This document shows positions 48,173-57,175 of a stretch of 64,000 nucleotides of DNA, piece after piece. Under the pieces are notes generated by a model, which saw nothing but the letters and a program-made list of their open reading frames with translations, was not told the origin of the DNA and ran no database searches. Position 1 is the stretch's first letter; each line of letters starts with the position of its first letter. The stretch spans positions 92,051-156,050 of the forward strand of contig NZ_CAKMSR010000007.1 in NCBI RefSeq assembly GCF_928381705.1, in the 5' to 3' direction. Source of the DNA: Rothia nasimurium (lineage in GTDB: Bacteria > Actinomycetota > Actinomycetes > Actinomycetales > Micrococcaceae). Both the position numbers and the translations under genes were made by a program.

Positions 48173-49623
48173 TGAGCGCTTCATCTGCCGCACCTGCGGT
48201 TGAGCTGCCCCGCTCCCGCCGACTGACCGAACTGGTTCTCACCGTGCTCGCGGTGTTGCTCTGCCCTGCTTCCATGTACCTGGTAGACCCCGAAGCGGCC
48301 CTGGAGAACCGCATGTGGGTACAGGCTCTTACCGTTCAGGGTGTGGGCGCCCTGGTGCTGCATGCCGTTATGTATATGCGGGCCCGCTACGCCGACCCCT
48401 TTATTCTGCCGATTGCGGTGGCTCTCAATGGGCTGGGTCTAGCCATGATCTACCGTATCGACCTGACCACCACCGCTAACGCGGGGGCGGCCCAGCTCAT
48501 GTGGACCGGCGTAGCCATGATTGCTTCAGCCGTGGTGCTCTTCTTCCTGCGCGACCACCGGGTCCTGCGGAAAGTCACCTATATCTCTCTGGCTGCCTCG
48601 ATTGTGCTGCTCCTGTTGCCGCTGCTACCGGTCATCGGTACCGAAATTAACGGTGCCCGCATCTGGATTTCACTCGGCGGCCGCACCTTCCAGCCCGGTG
48701 AAGTCGCCAAGATTACCCTGGCCATCTTCTTCGCCGGTTACCTCTCAACCCACCGCGACCTGATCATGCTGGCCGGTAAGCGTATCGGCCCGGTACGCCT
48801 GCCCCGCTTCAAAGACCTGGCCCCCATGTTTATCGCCTGGTTTGTCTCGCTGGCGGTGCTGGTTTTCCAGCGCGACTTGGGCTCGGCTATCCTCTTCTTT
48901 GGCATCTTCCTGGCCATGCTCTTCCTAGCGACCGGAAGCCTCACCTGGGTTGCCCTGGGCCTGCTCTTTGTAGCCGCCGGCGGCGTCCTAGCCTACAACT
49001 ACATCTCCCACGTCTACTACCGCATCAACTCCTGGGTGCACGCTTTTGACCCCGAAATCTACAACCAGCCCCTGGGTGGCTCGGGTCAGATTGTGCAGGG
49101 CCTCTTCGGCTTGGCCTCTGGCGGCCTGTTCGGACGCGGCTGGGGCAACGGACGACCCGACCTCGTCTCGTATTCCAACTCAGACATGATTATCACCGCC
49201 CTCGGTGAAGAGCTGGGCCTGCTGGGCCTGGGAGCGATTCTTATGCTCTTCCTGCTGCTGGTCTCCCGCGGTTTCCGTGCGGCCCTGGGTACCCGTGATG
49301 CCTTCGGTAAGCTCCTAGCTGCCGGTTTCTCAGCCCTCATCGTGATTCAGCTCTTCGTGGTTATTGGCGGCGTCACCCGCCTGATTCCGCTGACGGGTCT
49401 CACCACCCCCTTCATGTCCGCCGGTGGCTCCTCCCTACTCTCGAACTGGGTCATCGTAGCCATCCTGCTTGCCATCTCCCACACCGCCCGTGCCCCGCAC
49501 GTGGTAGAAGAGTTCGACGAGGCAGACAGCATCGACTACGAGGGCTACGAGCCCGAGGGCGCCACGTCCGTCATTTCTAGAATTACCGAAACCAACCGTT
49601 CAGGAGGTGCTCGCGGTGAATAA
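48172..49623 (+). CDS. rodA: RodA/FtsW-family peptidoglycan glycosyltransferase
   Basis: This 483-residue SEDS protein with about twelve helices polymerises lipid II into glycan strands. Family blocks are NGARIWISLGGRTFQPGEVAKI, FQRDLGSAILFFGIFLAMLF (with the conserved Asp) and FGRGWGNGRPDLVSYSNSDMI. GGGAGG lies before the GTG that overlaps the pstP stop. The pbpA start overlaps its end, which couples glycosyltransferase and transpeptidase. Confidence 0.95.
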   Translation: MSASSAAPAVELPRSRRLTELVLTVLAVLLCPASMYLVDPEAALENRMWVQALTVQGVGALVLHAVMYMRARYADPFILPIAVALNGLGLAMIYRIDLTTTANAGAAQLMWTGVAMIASAVVLFFLRDHRVLRKVTYISLAASIVLLLLPLLPVIGTEINGARIWISLGGRTFQPGEVAKITLAIFFAGYLSTHRDLIMLAGKRIGPVRLPRFKDLAPMFIAWFVSLAVLVFQRDLGSAILFFGIFLAMLFLATGSLTWVALGLLFVAAGGVLAYNYISHVYYRINSWVHAFDPEIYNQPLGGSGQIVQGLFGLASGGLFGRGWGNGRPDLVSYSNSDMIITALGEELGLLGLGAILMLFLLLVSRGFRAALGTRDAFGKLLAAGFSALIVIQLFVVIGGVTRLIPLTGLTTPFMSAGGSSLLSNWVIVAILLAISHTARAPHVVEEFDEADSIDYEGYEPEGATSVISRITETNRSGGARGE

Positions 49624-51058
49624 AGCTATCCGCCGGGCATGGATTGCTGCGGCCTGCGTCTTCGTGATGCTGCTGGGCACCCTGACCTATATCCAATTCT
49701 TTGACGCTAAAAACCTGCAGGCCAACGCCTGGAACTCCCGCACCCTCTACGAAAGCTACGGCTCCCAGCGCGGGTCCATTGTGGTTGACGGCGTAGAAAT
49801 CGCCTCGTCCGTAGAGTCGAACGACGGCTACGCCTTCCAGCGCACCTACTCCCAGCCCGAGCTCTACGCGGGGCTCACCGGCTACTTCTCGTCCATCTAC
49901 GGGGCAACCGGCCTGGAAGCTGCCATGAACGACCAGCTCTCGGGCAACTCCGACGCCCAGTTCTACGACCGCCTGGCCCAGATGTTCACCGGCAACACCG
50001 CCCAGGGGGCCAGCGTAGAGCTGACCATCGACAGCGAGCTCCAGCAGCTGGCCTACGACCTGCTGGACGGCCACAAGGGCTCTATCGTGGCCCTCAACCC
50101 CAAGACTGGCGAAATCCTGGCTATGGTGTCCACCCCCTCCTACGACCCCAACACCCTCTCGTCCCACAACGCCGAGTCGGTGCTGGCCCAGTACGCGGCC
50201 CTCAATGAGGACGCCAACCACCCGCTCTACAACCGCGCTATCGCGGGCGACACCTACGCCCCCGGCTCACCCTTCAAAATTATTGACGCCGTAGCCGCCC
50301 TCGAATCGGGTAAATACAATGCAGACTCGGTGATCCCCAACCCGCAGAACCTGACCCTGCCGAACACCACCGTCACCCTGCCCAACTACACCGGCAGCCA
50401 GTGCTCAACCCGCACGTCCGCCACCATCGAGTGGGCCCTGGCGCAGTCCTGCAACACCCCCTTTGCCCAAATTGCTATGGACCTGGGCGAAGAAACCATC
50501 GCCCAGACCGCAAGCAACTTTGGCTACGGGCAAGGCCTCCAGATTCCCCTGACCGTGTCACAGTCGGTCTTCCCGACCAACATGGAAGACAGCCAGCTAG
50601 CACAGGCGTCTATTGGTCAGTACGATGTGAAGACCACCCCTTTGCAGGTTGCCATGATGAGCGCAGCTATCGCGAACGACGGTGTGCAGATGAAACCCAA
50701 CCTGATTAGGTCGGTTAAGTCTCACAACCTCAGCTCGCTGTATGAGTTCTCAGCTGAGGAGCTACGACGCTCCACCTCAGCCGATATCGCTAACCAGGTA
50801 ACAGAGTGGATGGTAAACGGCGTGAGCAACGGTATCGCCTCGGGCGCCGCAGTGAGCGGGGTCCAGGTGGCCGGTAAGACCGGTACCGCTGAAATTGGGG
50901 ACACGGGGTTGAATAACTCCTGGTTCACCGGTTTCGCTCCGGCTGACGACCCGCAGGTAGCTATCGCGGTAGTCTATGAAGGTGTAGACGTCACAACAGG
51001 GGCGCAGCTTGCTGCTCCCGCAGGTAAACAACTTTTTGAGGCGGTGTTGAACAAGTGA
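49616..51058 (+). CDS. pbpA: Penicillin-binding protein 2 (transpeptidase)
   Basis: This class B transpeptidase of 480 residues has one N-terminal helix ([19 protein letters not shown]) and the three active-site motifs: SPFK (nucleophile Ser, in [10 protein letters not shown]), SCN and KTG (in [11 protein letters not shown]). It cross-links peptidoglycan with RodA. The GTG at 49616 is nine bases after AGGAGG and overlaps the rodA stop by eight bases; a GTG at 49607 is too close to that site. Confidence 0.95.
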   Translation: MNKAIRRAWIAAACVFVMLLGTLTYIQFFDAKNLQANAWNSRTLYESYGSQRGSIVVDGVEIASSVESNDGYAFQRTYSQPELYAGLTGYFSSIYGATGLEAAMNDQLSGNSDAQFYDRLAQMFTGNTAQGASVELTIDSELQQLAYDLLDGHKGSIVALNPKTGEILAMVSTPSYDPNTLSSHNAESVLAQYAALNEDANHPLYNRAIAGDTYAPGSPFKIIDAVAALESGKYNADSVIPNPQNLTLPNTTVTLPNYTGSQCSTRTSATIEWALAQSCNTPFAQIAMDLGEETIAQTASNFGYGQGLQIPLTVSQSVFPTNMEDSQLAQASIGQYDVKTTPLQVAMMSAAIANDGVQMKPNLIRSVKSHNLSSLYEFSAEELRRSTSADIANQVTEWMVNGVSNGIASGAAVSGVQVAGKTGTAEIGDTGLNNSWFTGFAPADDPQVAIAVVYEGVDVTTGAQLAAPAGKQLFEAVLNK

Positions 51059-52776
51059 GGCCTTCGGTAGATGTGACTCTTGGTGGTCGCTACACCCTGA
51101 CCGAGCGTATCGCGATTGGCGGTATGGGCGAGGTCTGGAAGGCGCGCGATAAGGTCTTGGGCCGTACCGTCGCCGTAAAGATTCTGAAAGAGGAATATAC
51201 GGGCGACCCCGGCTTCCTTGAGCGTTTCCGCGCCGAGGCCCGCCACACCGCCCTGCTCAACCACCCCGGCGTCGCCAACGTCTTTGACTACGGTGAAGAG
51301 GACGGCTCTGCCTACCTGGTCATGGAGCTGGTTCCCGGGGAGCCGCTGTCTAACATCATTGAGCGCGACAAGCAGCTACCTGCTGACCGCATCCTCAATA
51401 TCATGGCGCAGACCGCACGCGCCCTGGCAGCCGCCCACGCCCAGGGTCTCGTGCACCGCGACGTGAAGCCCGGCAACCTGATTATCACTCCGGACGAGCG
51501 GGTAAAGGTCACCGACTTCGGTATCGCCCGCCTGGCTGACCAGGTACCCCTGACCGCCACCGGCCAGGTCATGGGCACCGCCCAGTACCTGGCGCCTGAG
51601 CAGGCAACCGGCCAGCAGGCCACCCCCTCCTCAGACATGTATTCTCTGGGCATCATCGGCTACGAGTGCCTGGCAGGCAAGCGCCCCTTCACCGGCGAAT
51701 CGCAGATCGCCATCGCCCTGGCGCAGGTCAACGACCCGCCGCCGCCCCTGCCCAAGGACGTCCCCGCCCCCGCAGCAGCGCTCATCATGTGCCTGCTCTC
51801 CAAGGACCCAGCGGACCGCCCCGAGACCGCCACTGCGCTGGCGTCCGCTATCGACGCTATCCGCCGCCGCGACATCCCGGCTGCCATCAAGGCTGTACCA
51901 CCCCTGGGCAAGTTCCTGCCCCAGGGGGCAGATACCCAGGCCACCCAGGTCATGACGGCCCCCACCGCCGTGGCTCCCGCAGCGGCCCGGTTTGGCTCAG
52001 GAGCCCACTACGAACCCGAGCCCACCACCGCCCGTGTACCCAGCGCCCCGGCCGCTGCCGCCTACCCGGCAGCCGAGCCCCCGGCAAAGAAGAAGAGCCC
52101 CTGGGGCTGGGTGTCCCTGGTGCTTGCCCTGCTCCTCATTGCCGCCGTCGTCTGGTTTGTACTAGCTGGTAGCAACCGCTCCAGCACCACCGGCGACAGC
52201 ACCCCCACCGCCTCGGGTACCGTCTCAACCGTCAGCGTCTCACCCACACCCAGTGCCAGCGAAACCAGCACCGAGAAAACCCGGGTAGAGATTGACTCAG
52301 CCTCCTTCGAGGGCCGCCCCCTCGATGAGGTCGTCAACGAACTCACCGCCATGGGCTTCTCAACCCGCACCACCGGCGTCACCTCAGACTCCACGGTAGA
52401 CACCGTGCTCTCCGTTTCACCTACCGGTAGCGTAGAAGTGGGCGAAACCATTACCGTGCAGTACTCCACCGGCCCCAAATCAGTGACCCTACCCAGTAAT
52501 CTGGAGGGTACAGACTCTGAAGAGGCCATCAACGCGATTACCGCCCTCGGCGTGAACGTGCAGATTCACTTTGAAGAAAGCAGCAGTGCCCGCGAAGGCA
52601 CCGTGCTCCGCACCAGCCCCACCTCGGGGTCCCGCGTTGAGGTAGGGAGCAGCGTAGACGTCTACGTAGCCAAGGCCCCCGCAGCCAGTGCATCCGCATC
52701 GCCGAGCGCCTCAGCATCACAGTCAACCACCGGCTCCGAATCAGCCTCACCGAGTGCTGATTCAACCGGCAACTAA
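51055..52776 (+). CDS. pknA: Ser/Thr protein kinase PknA with PASTA-like domains
   Basis: This 573-residue kinase has a full Hanks domain ([12 protein letters not shown], Lys in [33 protein letters not shown]), one membrane helix ([20 protein letters not shown]) and two PASTA-like repeats outside the membrane. Mycobacterial PknA lacks PASTA domains, so this one may sense wall fragments itself. The GTG overlaps the pbpA stop. Confidence 0.93.
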   Translation: MRPSVDVTLGGRYTLTERIAIGGMGEVWKARDKVLGRTVAVKILKEEYTGDPGFLERFRAEARHTALLNHPGVANVFDYGEEDGSAYLVMELVPGEPLSNIIERDKQLPADRILNIMAQTARALAAAHAQGLVHRDVKPGNLIITPDERVKVTDFGIARLADQVPLTATGQVMGTAQYLAPEQATGQQATPSSDMYSLGIIGYECLAGKRPFTGESQIAIALAQVNDPPPPLPKDVPAPAAALIMCLLSKDPADRPETATALASAIDAIRRRDIPAAIKAVPPLGKFLPQGADTQATQVMTAPTAVAPAAARFGSGAHYEPEPTTARVPSAPAAAAYPAAEPPAKKKSPWGWVSLVLALLLIAAVVWFVLAGSNRSSTTGDSTPTASGTVSTVSVSPTPSASETSTEKTRVEIDSASFEGRPLDEVVNELTAMGFSTRTTGVTSDSTVDTVLSVSPTGSVEVGETITVQYSTGPKSVTLPSNLEGTDSEEAINAITALGVNVQIHFEESSSAREGTVLRTSPTSGSRVEVGSSVDVYVAKAPAASASASPSASASQSTTGSESASPSADSTGN

Positions 52777-52788
52777 ACTCCACCGGAA

Positions 52789-54768
52789 ATGATGGGTGAA
52801 TACATGGACCAGCAGGTTCCTGAAACTATCGATCAGCGCTACGAGGTAGGGGCCGTTATCGGCTCCGGCGCCATGGCGACCGTCTACGAGGCGGTTGATA
52901 CACGCCTGGGGCGCAAGGTTGCGCTCAAGGTTCTACGGACTGAGCATGCTCAGGACGTCATCTTCCGCGCCCGTTTTCAGCGCGAGGCAGAGGCCGTCGC
53001 GGCCCTCAACCACCGCTCTATCGTGGGTGTCTACGACACCGGCTCCTTCGATATTCAGGTAGGTAGCTCCGAGGTCTCTGTGCCCTTCATGGTCATGGAG
53101 CTGGTTCAGGGCACCACCCTGCGCGACGCTATGTCTCGCGGCGAGGTCGACCAGGCCCAGGCCCTAGCCTACGGTGTGCAGATTCTTGAGGCTCTCGATT
53201 ACAGCCACAGCGCAGGTATCGTGCACCGCGATATCAAGCCCGCCAACGTCATGATTCTGCCCCAGACAGCAGAGGACCGTGAGCTGGGCGAGCCCGGTCA
53301 GATTAAGGTCATGGACTTCGGCATTGCCCGCGCCGCCGAAGAAGCCGGTGATGCCCTGACCAAGGCCAACACCGTCATGGGCACCGCCCGCTACATCTCC
53401 CCCGAACAGGCCCGCGGCGAGACCGTCGATGCCCGCAGCGATGTTTACTCAGCTGCCTGCGTGGTGTACGAGATGCTGGCAGGACGCTCCCCCTTCGACG
53501 CCCCCACCAACGTGGAACTGGCCGGTAAGCACCTGAGCGAGACTCCTCAGCCTCCCAGCGCCTTCGCCTCAGAAGAGGTCTCCCCGGCTCTCGACGCCGC
53601 TGTGCTCAAGGGCCTGGCCAAGAACCCTGCCAGCCGTTACCAGAGCGCCGGCGAATTCGCGTCCGCCCTCAAAGATGCCCAAAGCGGCATACTTACCGGT
53701 AGCGACCAGGACCCCACCGAAGCAACCACCGCTTTCGGTGCGGCTACCTTGGGCGCAGGCGCCGCAGCAGGCGCTGTCGCCGCCACTCCTCGCGAAACCG
53801 AAGAAGCCGGCATTGGCAGCTTCTTCGACAACGCCCAGTCTGAATACACCGACGAAGAACTCTACGGTTACGGCTACGGTCAGGACCCTGCTAAGGCCCG
53901 CAAAAAGCGCCGCCGCAGCGCCTGGAGCAAGGCTCTCACCACTATGCTCATCCTCCTGCTGGCAGCTTTCGGTGTAGGCTCTGTGCTCTACTACCAGGCC
54001 AAGCTCAACGAGGTTCCCGTGCACGTGGTTCCTGCGGTTCAGGGGCTCACCAAGGAAGAGGCTGAAACCCAGCTGCGTAACCTGAACTTCGCGCTCAAGT
54101 TCGAAGAAGAGCACTCCGACACCATTCCCAAGGGTTCAGTTATCAAGACCTCCCCCGTGACCGGCCTCGAAGCTGAAGAGGGCAGTGAGATCGTTGTGAC
54201 GGTATCGTCCGGCCCGGCTGTACTGACCGTACCTGCCAACCTTGAGGGCCAGAGTGAACAGTACGTGCGTGAGACTCTCACGAACGCTGGCTTCGTGCCC
54301 GGCCGCACCACCACCGTCAACAGCCCCACCATCCCCGCGGGCATGGTTGTTGGTGTAACCCCCGGCTCCGGTGAACAGGCCGATGCCGGTGCGACCATCG
54401 ATATCATTCTCTCCAACGGTAAGGTTAAGGTCCCCAGCCTGGTCGGCCTGAGCCGCGATGCCGCTATCGCAGCACTGACCGCATCAGATACCCTGCTGAG
54501 CACCAATATCGAAACCGTCACCACCACCGCCCAGCCCGCTGGCACCGTTATCTCACAGAGTGCCACTGCCGGAACCCTGATTGAGCAGGGTTCAACCGTG
54601 ACTATTCGCGTGGCGGTTGCCCCTGTGGCAACCAGCGCCCCCAGTGCGGCAGCTACTACCGCACCGAGTGCAGCGGCTACGGCCCAGGCCACCCAGCCTG
54701 CCGCTACGGCCACTGCCCAGGCAACCCCGAGCGCAGCAGCGAGCGCAAGCGGTAACAACAACGACTAG
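52789..54768 (+). CDS. pknB: Ser/Thr protein kinase PknB with three PASTA domains
   Basis: This 659-residue kinase has a cytoplasmic kinase domain (GSGAMATVYEAVD, ALKVLR, HRDIKPANVM, MDFGIARAAEE, GTARYISPEQARGE), a membrane helix (ALTTMLILLLAAFGVGSVLYY) and three external PASTA repeats that bind peptidoglycan or lipid II, then an Ala/Thr-rich end. It controls growth and division by phosphorylating wall-synthesis proteins. Several starts are possible (52789, 52792, 52804); 52804 gives the shortest natural N-terminus. A strong terminator follows. Confidence 0.95.
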   Translation: MMGEYMDQQVPETIDQRYEVGAVIGSGAMATVYEAVDTRLGRKVALKVLRTEHAQDVIFRARFQREAEAVAALNHRSIVGVYDTGSFDIQVGSSEVSVPFMVMELVQGTTLRDAMSRGEVDQAQALAYGVQILEALDYSHSAGIVHRDIKPANVMILPQTAEDRELGEPGQIKVMDFGIARAAEEAGDALTKANTVMGTARYISPEQARGETVDARSDVYSAACVVYEMLAGRSPFDAPTNVELAGKHLSETPQPPSAFASEEVSPALDAAVLKGLAKNPASRYQSAGEFASALKDAQSGILTGSDQDPTEATTAFGAATLGAGAAAGAVAATPRETEEAGIGSFFDNAQSEYTDEELYGYGYGQDPAKARKKRRRSAWSKALTTMLILLLAAFGVGSVLYYQAKLNEVPVHVVPAVQGLTKEEAETQLRNLNFALKFEEEHSDTIPKGSVIKTSPVTGLEAEEGSEIVVTVSSGPAVLTVPANLEGQSEQYVRETLTNAGFVPGRTTTVNSPTIPAGMVVGVTPGSGEQADAGATIDIILSNGKVKVPSLVGLSRDAAIAALTASDTLLSTNIETVTTTAQPAGTVISQSATAGTLIEQGSTVTIRVAVAPVATSAPSAAATTAPSAAATAQATQPAATATAQATPSAAASASGNNND

Positions 54769-54779
54769 GTCGTGCTCAA

Positions 54780-54829
54780 CCTATAAGAAAGCCGCCCTCC
54801 CCACGTGGGGAGGGCGGCTTTCTTATAGG
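54780..54829. terminator. Bidirectional terminator between pknB and trpG/pabA
   Basis: CCTATAAGAAAGCCGCCCTC is the start of a 23-bp perfect stem with loop ACGT at 54803-54806. Both strands end in TTTCTTATAGG-type tracts. It serves pknB and the convergent gene at 54854. Confidence 0.92.
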
Positions 54830-54853
54830 GGTTTTTGGGCTATCAAGCTGGTG

Positions 54854-55495
54854 TTAGGCTGCCGGTTCGATGAGGGGAGAGAGGGTCGCACCCAGGGCTG
54901 CGGCCCCTTCTAGGCCTACTTCTTCGAGCCAGTTACCAAGCATGAGGTAGCCACCTTCTGTAAGTACCGATTCGGGGTGGAACTGTACACCGTGCAGGGG
55001 GGCGGTAACGTGGCGCAGACCCATGATGATGCCGTTATCGGTGCTGGAAGTAACCTCTAGCTCAGCAGGCAGGGTGGCAGGTTCAACGGCGAGGGAGTGG
55101 TAGCGGGTGGCGGTGAAGGGGCTGGGCAGGCCTTTGAATACGGACTGGCCTGTGTGCACCAGCTGGGATGTCTTACCGTGCATGAGCTCGGGGGCGTGAC
55201 CCACTACCCCGCCGAAGGCTTCGGCGAGGGCCTGGTGGCCCAGGCAGACGCCGAGCAGGGGCTTGTTAGCAGTCTTGGCCCATTTGATGACGTCGATGAT
55301 GACGCCCGCTTCGGCAGGGTTGCCGGGGCCGGGTGAGACGAGCACGCCGTCGTGCTCTTGGGCGAGGGCGATGGTCTCGTCAAGAGTCAGTTCATCGTTA
55401 CGGATGACGGTGGTTTCAGCGCCGAGCTGCTGGATATAACCGACCAGAGTAAAGACGAAGCTGTCGTAGTTATCGATGACGAGGATTTTGGTCAT
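54854..55495 (-). CDS. Anthranilate/aminodeoxychorismate synthase glutamine amidotransferase
   Basis: This 213-residue class I amidotransferase has the nucleophile Cys in GVCLGHQALAEAFGG and the His/Glu pair in QFHPESVLT. It supplies ammonia to TrpE (anthranilate) or PabB (aminodeoxychorismate). The same gene is next to pknB in Mycobacterium (called trpG or pabA), but its partner subunit is not in the window. GAAAGGG precedes the ATG. Confidence 0.93.
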   Translation of the reverse strand: MTKILVIDNYDSFVFTLVGYIQQLGAETTVIRNDELTLDETIALAQEHDGVLVSPGPGNPAEAGVIIDVIKWAKTANKPLLGVCLGHQALAEAFGGVVGHAPELMHGKTSQLVHTGQSVFKGLPSPFTATRYHSLAVEPATLPAELEVTSSTDNGIIMGLRHVTAPLHGVQFHPESVLTEGGYLMLGNWLEEVGLEGAAALGATLSPLIEPAA

Positions 55496-55559
55496 GGCAC
55501 CTGCCCTTTCGTGATGGTGTCTTGATTCTATCGCACGGAGCGGGGCGGGCGTCCGGTGC

Positions 55560-55721
55560 TTATTGCTCTATGGTCACGTCGGTGTTGAAGGGGCTGTATT
55601 CGGCGAAGTGGGGGAAGACGTATTCCATGAGCAGGTAGACGGCGGCAGCTATGAGAGCAATGGCGATGATGATGCGCAGCCACAGGGGGCCGGGTAGGTG
55701 GCGGAAAATCCAGGCGTACAT
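55560..55721 (-). CDS. Small membrane protein next to the sortase, 53 aa
   Basis: The frame reads MYAWIFRHLPGPLWLRIIIA, then one hydrophobic helix (IALIAAAVYLLMEYVF) and a short polar end (TDVTIEQ). AAGGAACCCC precedes the ATG. Small proteins of this form (W..RHLPGP, then one helix) commonly sit beside class E sortase genes in actinobacteria. It lies 33 bases after the sortase stop, so it is probably co-transcribed. Function unknown, perhaps assisting sortase or the amidotransferase region. Confidence 0.8.
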   Translation of the reverse strand: MYAWIFRHLPGPLWLRIIIAIALIAAAVYLLMEYVFPHFAEYSPFNTDVTIEQ

Positions 55722-55754
55722 GGGGTTCCTTGGGGTGGACGGCGGTGGTTGGCT

Positions 55755-56573
55755 TTAGCCGGCGATAGCGGCGATTTCTTCGGGGGCGCCTGCTTCAGCT
55801 GGCTGCCAGCTGACGAATTCGGCGTGAACGATGTAGCGTTCGGTATCGCCGTAGCGGGGGTGGCAGCTGGTGAGGGTGAGTAGGCGGCGGTCTGCCTCGG
55901 CAAGGGGCGCTTCGGGCTGGTCGGGGTTAGGGGCGATGACCTCTATCTGGGTGGGGAGCACAATCTTGTGCTCGTAGACCCGGTAGGTGTAGTAGCCCTC
56001 GGCGGTGCGCACGTAGATGTTGTCGCCGTTTTGGAGCAGGTCGATATTATCGAGCACTGCACCGTTGGTTTGGCGGTGACCTGCTAGGGCGAAGTTGCCG
56101 TATTCGCCGGGCATCTGGCTGCTGGGGTAGCGCCCCAGGCCCAGGGTGTCGAGCACATCGGTACCTACGCCTTCGGCGAGGGGCCGGGCGTAATTTTGGC
56201 CCAGGCGGGGAATATAGACCACGCCGTAGGCCTGCCCGTAGGCGGGCGGGGCGGTAACCGGCGGATTAGCGGGGTCATAGTCGGGTACGACGTTTTCGGA
56301 CGCCGCCCCCTCGGTGTTCTCTCCCTGGCCGGTGGTAGCGGGGCCGGGGCGTCCGCTGCCGCTGTTGAATTCTTGGATGAGACTGTCGACGGTCTGCTGC
56401 TGGGTGCGGTTGGCGTCGATATTGGTCCACCAGAGCTGCCAGGCAACGAACAGGAGCAAGATAAGACCCGCCGTGATCAGAAGTTCGCCGACGATTTGAA
56501 TAACCCATTGCAGGGGGGTGCGGCTAGCAGGGGGACGCGCGCGGCGGCTAGCGGTGGGGGCTGCTGTGGTCAC
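55755..56573 (-). CDS. Class E sortase
   Basis: This 272-residue membrane-bound transpeptidase has one N-terminal helix (VGELLITAGLILLLFVAW), the catalytic His in FALAGHRQTNG, the Cys in TLTSCHPRYG and the Arg in TERYI. Class E enzymes recognise LAXTG, and three LAXTG proteins are encoded in this window (14314, 17216, 39220). The GTG at 56573 follows GAGGTGAG. It faces crgA across a short divergent region. Confidence 0.92.
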   Translation of the reverse strand: MTTAAPTASRRARPPASRTPLQWVIQIVGELLITAGLILLLFVAWQLWWTNIDANRTQQQTVDSLIQEFNSGSGRPGPATTGQGENTEGAASENVVPDYDPANPPVTAPPAYGQAYGVVYIPRLGQNYARPLAEGVGTDVLDTLGLGRYPSSQMPGEYGNFALAGHRQTNGAVLDNIDLLQNGDNIYVRTAEGYYTYRVYEHKIVLPTQIEVIAPNPDQPEAPLAEADRRLLTLTSCHPRYGDTERYIVHAEFVSWQPAEAGAPEEIAAIAG

Positions 56574-56704
56574 ATCTCACCTCGGCGTGGGACGGTTGCG
56601 GGGGACTGTTTAATGTTAGAACTTTTTCAGGTAGTACGGTTAAAATCGTCTCTGACCGTATATTTTGTAAACTGCCGGGAGCGTGCTCCCCTACTGGAGG
56701 AAAA

Positions 56705-56980
56705 GTGGCTGAGTCGAAGTCTATTCGTGACGAGGATTTTGAAGAGGCGGAGCTACGCCGCGTTGCTGAGTCGATGTACAGCGACGATGACTTCCCGTCG
56801 CCGACCCCCCTCTGGTATCGCGTGATTATGTTCGCCATGATTGTGATTGGCGTGCTGTGGATTATTACCTTCTACATTTCCCAGTCGGTGTACCCGATTC
56901 CGGGTATCGGTAACTGGAATATCGGTATCGGCATTGGCTTCATGATGGTGGGTCTGGTTATGACCACCCGCTGGCGCTAG
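56705..56980 (+). CDS. crgA: Cell division protein CrgA
   Basis: This 91-residue protein has two membrane helices (VIMFAMIVIGVLWIITFYI and GIGIGFMMVGLVMTTRWR) with the short loop VYPIPGIGNWN between, as in actinobacterial CrgA, which helps assemble the divisome with FtsZ, FtsQ and PBPs. GGAGGAAAA precedes the GTG. Its position after the kinase cluster and trpG matches mycobacteria. Confidence 0.95.
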   Translation: MAESKSIRDEDFEEAELRRVAESMYSDDDFPSPTPLWYRVIMFAMIVIGVLWIITFYISQSVYPIPGIGNWNIGIGIGFMMVGLVMTTRWR

Positions 56981-56989
56981 GGTGCCGCT

Positions 56990-57175
56990 GTGGCTGAGAA
57001 GAAACCTGAGACAACCAACCCCTCGAACTTAGCGCCGGTTGATCCGAACGAGACGCTGGAGCAGCGCGCCGATATTCGTGCCGCCCGGTTTGAGACCAAG
57101 CTGCGCCGGTGGGCGCTGTTTGGTGTGGTTGCCGCTGTGGCTATTTATTTTGTGTGGCAGGCGGTGGCGGGCTAA
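56990..57175 (+). CDS. Small single-helix membrane protein, 61 aa
   Basis: This frame starts with GTG nine bases after crgA and encodes a charged N-terminus (AEKKPETTNPSNLAPVDPNE) and one C-terminal helix (ALFGVVAAVAIYFVWQAV). The family is not recognised. It is probably co-transcribed with crgA. Its stop codon overlaps the convergent transporter's stop. Confidence 0.7.
   Translation: MAEKKPETTNPSNLAPVDPNETLEQRADIRAARFETKLRRWALFGVVAAVAIYFVWQAVAG

Noticed and set aside
51049..51057. GTTGAACAAG as a third GntR operator
   Set aside because: It is an imperfect half-match inside the end of pbpA, with no promoter context.
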